DNA from: Oscillospiraceae bacterium
GTDB taxonomy: Bacteria > Bacillota > Clostridia > Oscillospirales > Acutalibacteraceae
Assembly (NCBI GenBank): GCA_902782805.1
Contig: CACZON010000130.1
Location: 1-9,423, forward strand
Direction: 5' to 3'
DNA: 9,423 nucleotides
The notes under the pieces were generated by a model, which did not search any database, had not been told where the DNA came from, and saw only the letters and a list, made by a program, of their open reading frames with translations. A program made the translations under genes and the position numbers. Position 1 is the stretch's first letter. Each line of letters begins with the position of its first letter. Positions 1-6,164 of this stretch are shown here, piece after piece.

Positions 1-2408
1 AAAATTTCGAGGGGCAGAAAAAACATATGACGGCGCTCAACGAGGAGGAACTCGACCTCGTGTTCGACGTCTTTACGAGAAAAACGGAGCTGGAAAATTT
101 CGACGCTTTCTTTGCGCAGGCGAAGAAGGAGGAAGAGCCCGAGCCTCTGCCGATGCCCGAACCCGAACCCGAACCGGAGCCCGCGCCGGCGCCCGAGGAG
201 AAAAAACCCGCGGCGCCCGCAAAAGGCCAGCCGCAGCCGGCGCAGCAGAAAAAGCCGGCTTCCCAGGCGCCGCAGCAGGGCAAAAAGCCCGCGCAGAACG
301 CGCCTGCGAACGGCCGCCCGCAGCAAAAGCCGGCGCAGGGCCAAAAGCCCGCGGCGCAGCAGCGCCCGGCCGGACAGCCGCAGCGCCCGCAGCCGCAGCG
401 TCAGCAGCCCGCGCAGAACGCTTCGGACGACGGCGCCGCAAAGCGCCGGATTGTCGATACGCGTTCCGTCCAGGTCAATATCGACCGCTACAACGAAAAA
501 TACGACCGTCTTGCGTTTGAAAAGGGAACGAACGAAAACCTTCAGAGCAAGCAGAAGCTCAATCAGCGCAGCAAGAAAAACCGCGGACGCCAGCAGCCGC
601 GTCGTGAAACCGAGGCGGAACGTCTGCGCCGCATCGCGCTCGAGCGCAAGGAGAAACCGATCACCGTTCAGATCCCAGATGAGATCGTCGTCAACGAGCT
701 TGCGCTGCGCCTGAAGGCAACCGCGGCGGAGGTCGTTAAAAAGCTCGTCATGCTCGGCGTTTTCGCAACGGTCAACGACGTGATCGATTTCGATACCGCG
801 GCGCTCGTCGCAATGGAATTCCACGCGAAGGTCGAAAAAGAGGTCGTCGTTACGATCGAAGAGAAGATCATCGACGACAGCGAAGATACCGAAGAGAGCC
901 TCGTCCCGCGCGATCCGGTCGTCGTCGTTATGGGCCACGTCGACCACGGCAAGACCTCGCTGCTCGATGCGATCCGCCATTCCAACGTAACGGCGGGCGA
1001 AGCGGGCGGCATCACGCAGCACATCGGCGCCTACCGCGTTACGCTCGGCGACCGCAATATCACCTTCCTTGATACTCCCGGCCACGCCGCGTTTACGACC
1101 ATGCGCGCCCGCGGCGCTCAGGTAACGGATATCGCGATCCTCGTCGTTGCGGCGGACGACGGCATCATGCCGCAGACGGTCGAGGCGATCAACCACGCCA
1201 AAGCGGCGGATGTTTCGATCATCGTTGCGATCAATAAAATGGATAAACCCGGCGCAAATCCGGATCTTGTCAAGCAGCAGCTGACGGAATACGAGCTTGT
1301 CCCCGAAGATTGGGGCGGCGACATTCCCTGCATTCCGGTTTCCGCGCTGAAAAAAGAAGGCATCGACGACCTGCTCGAAATGGTCACGCTCGTTGCGGAT
1401 ATGAAGGAACTCAAGGCCAACCCGAACCGCGCTGCAAAAGGCACGGTCATCGAGGCGCGCCTCGATAAAGGCCGCGGCCCGATCGCGACGATCCTCGTTC
1501 AGAACGGCACGCTGCATCTCGGCGATACCGTTGTAGCCGGTACGACCGTAGGCCGCGTCCGCGCGATGACCAACGATAAAGGCCAGCGCGTCGAGAGCGC
1601 AGGTCCCTCCGTGCCGGTGGAGATCACCGGCTTGAGCGACGTTCCGACCGGCGGCGATATCTTCAACGCCGTATCCGATGAACGCCTCGCACGAGAGCTG
1701 GTGGAACAGCGCATCACCGAGCAGAAGGAAGCGATGTTCAATTCGCAGTCGAAGGTCACGCTCGACAACCTCTTCGACCGCATGAAGCAGAACGATATGA
1801 AGGAGCTCAAGATCATCGTCAAGGCCGACGTTCAGGGTTCGGTCGAAGCGGTGCGTCAGTCGCTCGAAAAACTTTCGAACGACGAAGTCCGGATCAACGT
1901 GATTCACGGAGCCGTCGGCGCCGTCAACGAAAACGACGTGATGCTTGCCGACGCTTCCAACGCGATCATCGTCGGCTTCAACGTCCGTCCGGACGCACTC
2001 GCCGAAGAAAACGCGAAACGCGACGGCGTTGATATGCGCCTGTACCGCGTCATCTACGAATGCATCGAAGAGATCGAGTCCGCGATGAAAGGCATGCTTG
2101 CTCCAAAGACGCGCGAGGTCCAGCTCGGCCGCGCCGAATGCCGCGAAATCTACAAGATCTCCAACGTCGGCACCGTGCTCGGTTCCCACGTTACGAGCGG
2201 CAAGGTCTCCCGCAATTCGCTCGTACGCGTCGTGCGCGACGGCATTATCATCGCCGACGATAAGATCGCTTCGCTGCGCCGCTTCAAAGACGACGTCCGC
2301 GAGGTCGCCGAGGGCTACGACTGCGGCATCACCCTCGAAAAATTCAACGATATCAAAACGGGCGATATCCTCGAAACCTACATTATCGAGGAGTACCGCG
2401 AAGACTGA
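1..2408 (+). CDS. infB: Translation initiation factor IF-2, 5' end outside window
   Basis: IF-2 is the GTPase that brings initiator fMet-tRNA to the 30S subunit and promotes 50S joining. Counting from the first in-window ATG (base 27), an acidic then Pro/Gln/Ala-rich linker spans about residues 35-131, a basic stretch about 138-210, and a second IF2_N domain about 210-270. The G domain has G1 GHVDHGKT (303-310), G3 DTPGH (349-353), G4 NKMD (403-406) and G5 SAL (439-441). The usual C-terminal beta-barrel and C1/C2 domains follow, including [11 protein letters not shown] and [10 protein letters not shown]. The reading frame is open from base 3 to the ATG, and the preceding residues ([12 protein letters not shown]) match the end of the first IF2_N subdomain in clostridial IF-2. 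I therefore infer that the gene begins left of the window and that the ATG at 27 is internal. The G-rich run at 9-15 could pass for a weak RBS, so a start at 27 is the less likely alternative. It is followed after 21 bases by rbfA. Confidence 0.97.
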   Translation, partial: NFEGQKKHMTALNEEELDLVFDVFTRKTELENFDAFFAQAKKEEEPEPLPMPEPEPEPEPAPAPEEKKPAAPAKGQPQPAQQKKPASQAPQQGKKPAQNAPANGRPQQKPAQGQKPAAQQRPAGQPQRPQPQRQQPAQNASDDGAAKRRIVDTRSVQVNIDRYNEKYDRLAFEKGTNENLQSKQKLNQRSKKNRGRQQPRRETEAERLRRIALERKEKPITVQIPDEIVVNELALRLKATAAEVVKKLVMLGVFATVNDVIDFDTAALVAMEFHAKVEKEVVVTIEEKIIDDSEDTEESLVPRDPVVVVMGHVDHGKTSLLDAIRHSNVTAGEAGGITQHIGAYRVTLGDRNITFLDTPGHAAFTTMRARGAQVTDIAILVVAADDGIMPQTVEAINHAKAADVSIIVAINKMDKPGANPDLVKQQLTEYELVPEDWGGDIPCIPVSALKKEGIDDLLEMVTLVADMKELKANPNRAAKGTVIEARLDKGRGPIATILVQNGTLHLGDTVVAGTTVGRVRAMTNDKGQRVESAGPSVPVEITGLSDVPTGGDIFNAVSDERLARELVEQRITEQKEAMFNSQSKVTLDNLFDRMKQNDMKELKIIVKADVQGSVEAVRQSLEKLSNDEVRINVIHGAVGAVNENDVMLADASNAIIVGFNVRPDALAEENAKRDGVDMRLYRVIYECIEEIESAMKGMLAPKTREVQLGRAECREIYKISNVGTVLGSHVTSGKVSRNSLVRVVRDGIIIADDKIASLRRFKDDVREVAEGYDCGITLEKFNDIKTGDILETYIIEEYRED
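132..422 (+). repeat. Low-complexity Pro/Gln/Ala/Lys-coding linker in infB
   Basis: This part of infB encodes a disordered linker: an alternating Glu-Pro run (EPEPEPEP) followed by many K-P, Q-Q-K and P-A-Q-type units. At DNA level it holds short imperfect direct repeats. The clearest is an exact 16-base repeat, AGCCCGCGCAGAACGC, at 286-301 and 406-421. IF-2 N-terminal linkers are known to vary widely in length and composition. The repeats suggest that this one grows and shrinks by slippage or recombination. No separate function is implied. Confidence 0.7.
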
Positions 2409-2415
2409 GCTTTGT

Positions 2416-2421
2416 AAAGGA
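2416..2421 (+). promoter_or_regulatory. Ribosome binding site choosing the rbfA start
   Basis: AAAGGA lies only 2 bases before the ATG at 2424 but 8 bases before the in-frame ATG at 2430. The second ATG therefore has the normal Shine-Dalgarno spacing and is the preferred start. Confidence 0.6.
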
Positions 2422-2429
2422 TCATGGAA

Positions 2430-2786
2430 ATGTCTTACCGTATCGACAGAATAACCGAGGATATCCGCCGCGAGATCATGGCGATCCTGCGCGAGCTGAA
2501 AGATCCGCGCGTTTCGGGAAACTTCCTGAGCGTCGTGCGGGTAGAGGTCACGAACGATCTTTCCTACTGCACGGTCTACGTCAGCTCGCTCAAAGGACTT
2601 GCAGAGGCTGAATCCGGTGTTGCCGGTCTGCGTTCCGCGGGCGGATATATGCGCGGAGAGATCGGAAAGCGCCTGCGTCTGCGCCACGTTCCGGAGCTGA
2701 TCTTCAAGGCGACCGATTCGATCGAATACGCCGCGAATATCCAGAGAATTCTCAATGATCTGAAGAAAGAAGAAAAGGGAGAGTGA
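2430..2786 (+). CDS. rbfA: Ribosome-binding factor A
   Basis: RbfA is a small KH-type protein that binds immature 30S subunits and helps the late maturation of 16S rRNA, notably at its 5' end and during cold growth. The predicted 118 residues are the usual size. Family features visible are the N-terminal helix with R-I-x-x-x-I-R-R-E-I, the LKDPRV segment (about residues 22-27), a central beta region (VRVEVTNDLSYCTVYVSSL), and the C-terminal LRHVPELIFKATDS segment. I chose ATG 2430 (MSYRID) over ATG 2424 (MEMSYRID) because of the RBS spacing; the two differ by only two residues. The gene follows infB after 21 bases and precedes the DHH phosphoesterase by 4 bases. The infB-rbfA pairing is conserved in many bacteria and fits coordinated control of 30S assembly and initiation. 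Confidence 0.95.
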   Translation: MSYRIDRITEDIRREIMAILRELKDPRVSGNFLSVVRVEVTNDLSYCTVYVSSLKGLAEAESGVAGLRSAGGYMRGEIGKRLRLRHVPELIFKATDSIEYAANIQRILNDLKKEEKGE

Positions 2787-2790
2787 CGAG

Positions 2791-3759
2791 TTGGATATAA
2801 CGCTTGCCACCGCCGCCGAACGTTTCAAAAACGCCCGGCGCGTGCTGCTGCTGAGCCATTCCTTTCCCGACGGGGATACCCTCGGCGCCGCTTCGGCGAT
2901 GCTGCGCGCGCTGCGCGCGCTCGGGAAGGAAGCGAAGTTCTGCTGTGAGCACGAAATCCCCGAAAAATTCAAATACCTGTTCGAAGATCTCGGGCAGATT
3001 TACCCCTGCAGAGAGTTTGCGCCGGATCTGATCGCCGCGCTCGATATCGCCGACATCACGCTGATCGGCGCGCTTGCGCAGGAATACGAAGGCCGGATCG
3101 ACCTTTGCATCGACCATCACGCCGCCAACCGAAAATTCGCGAAGGAGAGCTTCGTCGATCCCTCTGCGGCGGCGGCCTGCGAGATTCTCTGCAGGCTGAT
3201 GGCGGTCCTCGAAGCGGAGATCACGCCCGAAATCGCAACCGCGCTTTTCACCGGGATCACAACGGATACCGGCTGCTTCCGCTACCGCAACACCACGGCG
3301 GATACCCACCGCGCCGCGGCGGAAATGATCGCATGCGGGGCGGACGCGGGGGAGATCAACTACCGCATGTTCGAGATCAAAACCCGCTCGCGCCTCGATC
3401 TCGAAAAAGAGACGCTCGAGCGCATGGAGTTTTCTGCGGACGGGCGGATTTCGATGATTACGATCGACCGCGAGATGGTGCTTCGCCTCGGCGCGACCCA
3501 GGACGATCTCGACGGGATCTCCGCGCTTCCGCGCCAGATCGAAGGCGTTCTGGTCGGGATCACGCTGCGCGAAAAGGAAGACGGCAGCTATAAAGTTTCG
3601 CTGCGGACCAACGCGCCCGTAAAGGCCAACGAGATTGCCGCGGTCTTCGGCGGCGGCGGTCACGCAGGCGCCGCGGGCTGTACGCTCGAGATTCCGCTGC
3701 AGGAGGCAAAACGCGCGCTCATGAAAGCGTCCGAAGCCTATTTAGAGGCGCTTTCATGA
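2791..3759 (+). CDS. nrnA: DHH/DHHA1 phosphoesterase, NrnA-like (oligoribonuclease / pAp phosphatase)
   Basis: NrnA-type enzymes are cytoplasmic, Mn-dependent phosphoesterases that degrade very short RNA oligonucleotides and dephosphorylate 3',5'-pAp. The 322-residue protein has the complete DHH set: motif I H-x-x-P-D-x-D as SHSFPDGD (H23, D27, D29), a motif II aspartate in ALDIAD (D85), motif III IDHH (D108-H109-H110), and motif IV GITTDTG (D159). The C-terminal DHHA1 substrate-binding domain carries the glycine loop GGGGHAGAAG (287-296). The start is a TTG codon. It is supported by a GGGAG RBS at 2777-2781 with 9-base spacing, located inside the last codons of rbfA, which suggests translational coupling. 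The gene ends in an ATGA overlap with truB. DHH phosphoesterases commonly lie between rbfA and truB in Firmicutes. The exact substrate (nanoRNA, pAp or cyclic dinucleotide products) cannot be read from sequence. Confidence 0.9.
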   Translation: MDITLATAAERFKNARRVLLLSHSFPDGDTLGAASAMLRALRALGKEAKFCCEHEIPEKFKYLFEDLGQIYPCREFAPDLIAALDIADITLIGALAQEYEGRIDLCIDHHAANRKFAKESFVDPSAAAACEILCRLMAVLEAEITPEIATALFTGITTDTGCFRYRNTTADTHRAAAEMIACGADAGEINYRMFEIKTRSRLDLEKETLERMEFSADGRISMITIDREMVLRLGATQDDLDGISALPRQIEGVLVGITLREKEDGSYKVSLRTNAPVKANEIAAVFGGGGHAGAAGCTLEIPLQEAKRALMKASEAYLEALS

Positions 3760-4664
3760 AGAACGGCGTACTCGTGATCGACAAACCGGCGGAGTATACT
3801 TCCTTCGACGTCGTCGCAGTTCTGCGCAAGCTGCTTTCCGAACGCCATATCGGCCATTCCGGAACGCTCGATCCGATGGCGACCGGCGTGCTCGTCGTCC
3901 TTCTGGGCCGCGATACCAAGGCGATCCCGTATCTTGAAAATTCCGGAAAGCGTTACCGCGCCGGATTTCGGCTCGGGATGGAAACGGATACGCAGGACAG
4001 TACCGGCACGGTTCTGAAAAACGAGCCGTGCGTTCTCAGGCGCGAAGCGGTTGAAGCTGCACTTGGGGCGTTCTGCGGCGAGATCGAGCAAATCCCGCCG
4101 ATGTATTCGGCAGTTTTTGCGGACGGACGCCGGCTCTACGATCTTGCGCGAAAAGGGATCGTCGTGGAGCGCAAGCCGCGCAAGGTAACGGTTTATTCGC
4201 TCCGCCTGATCGCGTTCGAGGAAGAAACCGGGCAAGGCGAGCTTTTGATCGAATGTTCCAAGGGGACTTATATCCGGACGTTATGCGCCGATCTCGGCGC
4301 TGCGCTCGGTGTGGGCGCGGTGATGACTTCGCTGCGGCGCGAGGAGACCTCCTTCTGCGATCTTTCCATGGCAATCACGCTCGATCAGGCGCGTGCCCTG
4401 GCTTCAAGCGGAGAGCTCGAGGCGCGTCTGTTCCCGGTGGAACGGCTGCTGCTCGGCTATCCGGAAGCGCGCCTTACGAAAAAGCAGACGTACCGCTTCC
4501 TGACCGGAAACTTTCCGCCGCTGTCCGGCATTTCTCTGGAAAAGCCCGCCCACGAGGGGATGCTCTGCCGCGTTTACAGCGATCGGGGCGAATTCCTCGG
4601 GCTCGGGCGGTGCGACGTTGAGAAAGGCCGCTTCGCAATCGAGAAACTTTTTCAATATTACTGA
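3756..4664 (+). CDS. truB: tRNA pseudouridine(55) synthase TruB
   Basis: TruB converts U55 in the T-loop of elongator tRNAs to pseudouridine and also acts as a tRNA folding chaperone. The 302-residue protein has the catalytic motif GHSGTLDPMATGVL with the nucleophile at D39. It also has the KRY...LGMETDTQDSTG segment (Y67, about 65-84), PPMYSA (114-119), and CSKGTYIRTL (167-176). The C-terminal PUA-like region ends in LGLGRCD. A small oddity is F121 after PPMYSAV, where the family usually has lysine. The ATG overlaps the nrnA stop by 4 bases (ATGA), and AGAGG at 3744-3748 gives 7-base spacing, a classic coupled start. It is followed by ribF after 16 bases. The rbfA-truB association is common and consistent with an RNA maturation module. 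Confidence 0.96.
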   Translation: MKNGVLVIDKPAEYTSFDVVAVLRKLLSERHIGHSGTLDPMATGVLVVLLGRDTKAIPYLENSGKRYRAGFRLGMETDTQDSTGTVLKNEPCVLRREAVEAALGAFCGEIEQIPPMYSAVFADGRRLYDLARKGIVVERKPRKVTVYSLRLIAFEEETGQGELLIECSKGTYIRTLCADLGAALGVGAVMTSLRREETSFCDLSMAITLDQARALASSGELEARLFPVERLLLGYPEARLTKKQTYRFLTGNFPPLSGISLEKPAHEGMLCRVYSDRGEFLGLGRCDVEKGRFAIEKLFQYY

Positions 4665-4680
4665 TTCAAGGTGATCCCAG

Positions 4681-5595
4681 TTGATCGTATATCATTCTGC
4701 CGAAACAACGCAGACGCCCCAGAGCATCGCGCTCGGTTTTTTCGACGGCCTTCACCGCGGCCATCGGGGCGTTCTGAAAAATCTTAGCGCAAATGGGCTG
4801 CGCCGCGCGGTCGTAACGTTTTCGGCCCGGCCGCAGAGTCTGCTGTCCGGCGCTGCGGAAGGATCCCTGACAACCGCCGAAGACCGGCTTGCGCTGTTCG
4901 AAGAAGCAGGCGTCGAGGCACTCTACGAGCTCGACTTCGAAAGCCTGCGCCGGATGAGCGCGGAGGATTTTATGGTCCTTCTGCGCGATACGCTCTGCGC
5001 AAAAAAGATCTGCTGCGGCTATAATTTCCGCTTCGGGGAAGGCGCTGCGGGCGACACGGCGATGCTTGCGCGCTTCTGCGCCGAAAACGGGATCGAATTA
5101 TCCGTTTCTCCGCGGATCACTTTTGACGGCGAGGATCTGAGCTCCAGCGCGATCCGCGCAAAGCTCGAAAACGGCGAGATCGAAATTGCCAACCGGATGC
5201 TCGGCCGGCCTTTCGGTTTTTCGCTCGTTGTGATCTACGGGCGCCATATCGGAACTGCGCTCGGGTTTCCGACGATCAACCAGATCTTTCCGCCGGAGCT
5301 GACGCGCCCGAAATTGGGCGTCTACGTTTCGCAGGTCAGACTCGGGGACCGCGTGTTCCGCGGCGTAACGAATATCGGCTACAAGCCGACGGTCGGCTCG
5401 GATTACTGTCTTGCCGAAACGAACATCCTCGGTTTTGAGGAAAATCTCTACGGAAAAACGGTCCGGGTCGAGCTGCTTTCGTTCCTTCGGGAGGAGCGAA
5501 AATTCAAAAATCTCGACGAGCTGCGGGAAACGGTCCTGCTCGACCGGAAAAAATCGGCGGAATTTCAAAACGAACGCTTTACAAACGACTTGTGA
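4681..5595 (+). CDS. ribF: Bifunctional riboflavin kinase / FAD synthetase
   Basis: RibF phosphorylates riboflavin to FMN and then adenylates FMN to FAD in the cytoplasm. The 304-residue protein has both modules. The N-terminal nucleotidyltransferase shows LGFFDGLHRGHR (FDGLHRGH at 21-28), GYNFRFGEGAAG (113-124) and SSSAIR (154-159). The C-terminal riboflavin kinase shows GTALGFPTIN (FPT at 196-198), GVYVSQV, GVTNIGYKPTVG, AETNILGF and LYGK. The likely catalytic Glu is E246. The usual following E-x-H pattern is E-T-N here, a mild deviation. The start is TTG, supported by AAGGTG at 4668-4673 with 7-base spacing. The last codons (F300, T301) double as the -35 element of the rpsO promoter. RibF beside truB and rpsO is standard in many bacteria. 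Confidence 0.95.
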   Translation: MIVYHSAETTQTPQSIALGFFDGLHRGHRGVLKNLSANGLRRAVVTFSARPQSLLSGAAEGSLTTAEDRLALFEEAGVEALYELDFESLRRMSAEDFMVLLRDTLCAKKICCGYNFRFGEGAAGDTAMLARFCAENGIELSVSPRITFDGEDLSSSAIRAKLENGEIEIANRMLGRPFGFSLVVIYGRHIGTALGFPTINQIFPPELTRPKLGVYVSQVRLGDRVFRGVTNIGYKPTVGSDYCLAETNILGFEENLYGKTVRVELLSFLREERKFKNLDELRETVLLDRKKSAEFQNERFTNDL

Positions 5596-5606
5596 AGTGA
5601 TATAAT
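5578..5606 (+). promoter_or_regulatory. Strong vegetative (sigma-A) promoter for rpsO, extended -10
   Basis: TTTACA (5578-5583), a 17-base spacer and a perfect TATAAT (5601-5606), with TG at 5598-5599 giving an extended -10 (TGATATAAT). The -35 is formed by the last codons of ribF and the ribF stop codon lies in the spacer. Transcription should begin near 5612-5614. This makes rpsO (and probably pnp) independent of the upstream operon. Confidence 0.88.
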
Positions 5607-5611
5607 ATCAA

Positions 5612-5719
5612 AGCGTGCTCATCCACGGCTCTCGGCGGATGCCCGAATTGGGAGTCACGTTACCCCGGGCTGTGAATCTGCAAATATACTCCGGAAAACC
5701 CGGAAGAAAGTGTGACGAA
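5612..5719 (+). promoter_or_regulatory. Structured rpsO 5' leader, candidate S15 autoregulatory element
   Basis: About 108 untranslated bases separate the predicted transcription start from rpsO. Folding by hand gives a 9-bp helix, 5612-5620 with 5652-5661, bulged at U5655. It encloses a helix AUCC/GGAU (5621-5624 with 5637-5640) and a weak two-pair helix at 5642-5643/5650-5651, so a junction is possible. A hairpin UCCGG/CCGGA (5690-5694 with 5700-5704, 5-base loop) covers the start of the Shine-Dalgarno region GGAAG (5702-5706). The same CCCGG bases could instead pair with CCGGG at 5665-5669. Helices that compete around the RBS are typical of ribosomal-protein leaders. S15 is known to repress its own translation through varied leader structures in several bacteria. 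That this leader binds S15 is an inference. Confidence 0.55.
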
Positions 5720-5983
5720 ATGTTAAAAGAAGAAAAAACCGCAATCATCGAACAGTATGCCATGCACGAAGGAGACACCGGTTCTCCTGAAGTCCAGATC
5801 GCCGTTCTCACAAAGAGAATCGCCGATCTTACCGAGCATCTCCGCGAGCACAAGAAAGACCATCATTCCCGCCGCGGACTTCTGAAAATGGTCGGTAAAA
5901 GAAGAAGCCTTCTCAACTATCTGATGAAGACGGATATCGAAAGATACCGCGCGATCATCGAGAAGCTCGGACTGCGCAGATAA
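5720..5983 (+). CDS. rpsO: 30S ribosomal protein S15
   Basis: S15 is a primary 16S rRNA-binding protein that nucleates the platform of the 30S subunit and contributes to an intersubunit bridge. The 87 residues are all alpha-helical in the family and near the usual length of 88-89. The diagnostic signature is intact: [14 protein letters not shown] (18-31), [19 protein letters not shown] (37-55, containing the rRNA-contacting HHSRRGLL segment) and RRSLLNYL (61-68). The ATG is preceded by GGAAGAAAG (5702-5710) with 9-base spacing. The frame stays open upstream to a GTG at 5615, but the family N-terminus, the RBS and the promoter position all support 5720. It has its own strong promoter and a structured leader, and is followed by pnp, the common rpsO-pnp arrangement. 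Confidence 0.97.
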   Translation: MLKEEKTAIIEQYAMHEGDTGSPEVQIAVLTKRIADLTEHLREHKKDHHSRRGLLKMVGKRRSLLNYLMKTDIERYRAIIEKLGLRR

Positions 5984-5996
5984 TTTTGGCAGCAAT

Positions 5997-6032
5997 AGGG
6001 CGGGTGCGATCCATCCGCCCTCTACTTGTTTT
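5997..6032 (+). terminator. Weak intrinsic terminator-like hairpin after rpsO
   Basis: A 10-bp stem, AGGGCGGGTG (5997-6006) with CATCCGCCCT (6012-6021), has one G-U pair and a 5-base loop. It starts 14 bases after the rpsO stop. The following tail (6022-6032) is only loosely U-rich, with four Us at 6029-6032. It probably terminates partially or stabilises the rpsO 3' end and lets some transcription read through into pnp. Confidence 0.55.
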
Positions 6033-6042
6033 CATCCGTTAA

Positions 6043-6134
6043 TAAAACGGGAGAAATCGAATTTTAGCGGTAAAACGGACCCCCGCGGGGCGGGCGGAGG
6101 CCGGTTTTATTGCTAAAATGTTTCTCCCGTTTTA
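6043..6134 (+). promoter_or_regulatory. Long pnp leader hairpin, candidate RNase III / PNPase autoregulation site
   Basis: A large inverted repeat fills the leader of pnp. The outer helix is 14 bp and perfect (6043-6056 with 6121-6134, core AAAACGGGAGAAA). An asymmetric internal loop (6057-6060 against 6120) follows. The inner helix is 16 bp (6061-6076 with 6104-6119), broken only by two G-U pairs. A very GC-rich apical region (6077-6103) caps it. The structure ends 30 bases before the pnp ATG, leaving the RBS AGGAGGAA (6149-6156) free. In Escherichia coli a long pnp leader hairpin is cut by RNase III and then processed by PNPase as its autoregulation. A duplex of about 30 bp here would be a suitable substrate by analogy. 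It could also act as an attenuator, since the 3' arm ends in UUUU, or be a short repetitive element. Confidence 0.65.
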
Positions 6135-6164
6135 AATGATAAAAATACAGGAGGAATTTTCAAC

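Noticed and set aside
112..714. Plus-strand arginine/serine-rich frame overlapping infB
   Set aside because: It is the +1 shadow of the low-complexity infB linker; the composition follows directly from the GC-rich repeats.
5615..5719. In-frame N-terminal extension of rpsO from GTG 5615 or ATG 5639
   Set aside because: The frame is open, but the extension has no RBS, would begin almost at the predicted transcription start, and is absent from the S15 family N-terminus. It is treated as leader.
6043..6134. The pnp leader inverted repeat as an insertion sequence or MITE
   Set aside because: No flanking target-site duplication or transposase-like end is evident, and the location fits a pnp leader. 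Kept only as an alternative to test by genome search.
6110..6137. Possible pnp promoter TTGCTA, 16 bases, TTAAAT
   Set aside because: It matches only four of six bases in each box, and most of it lies inside the hairpin arm. It cannot be excluded but is too weak to annotate.
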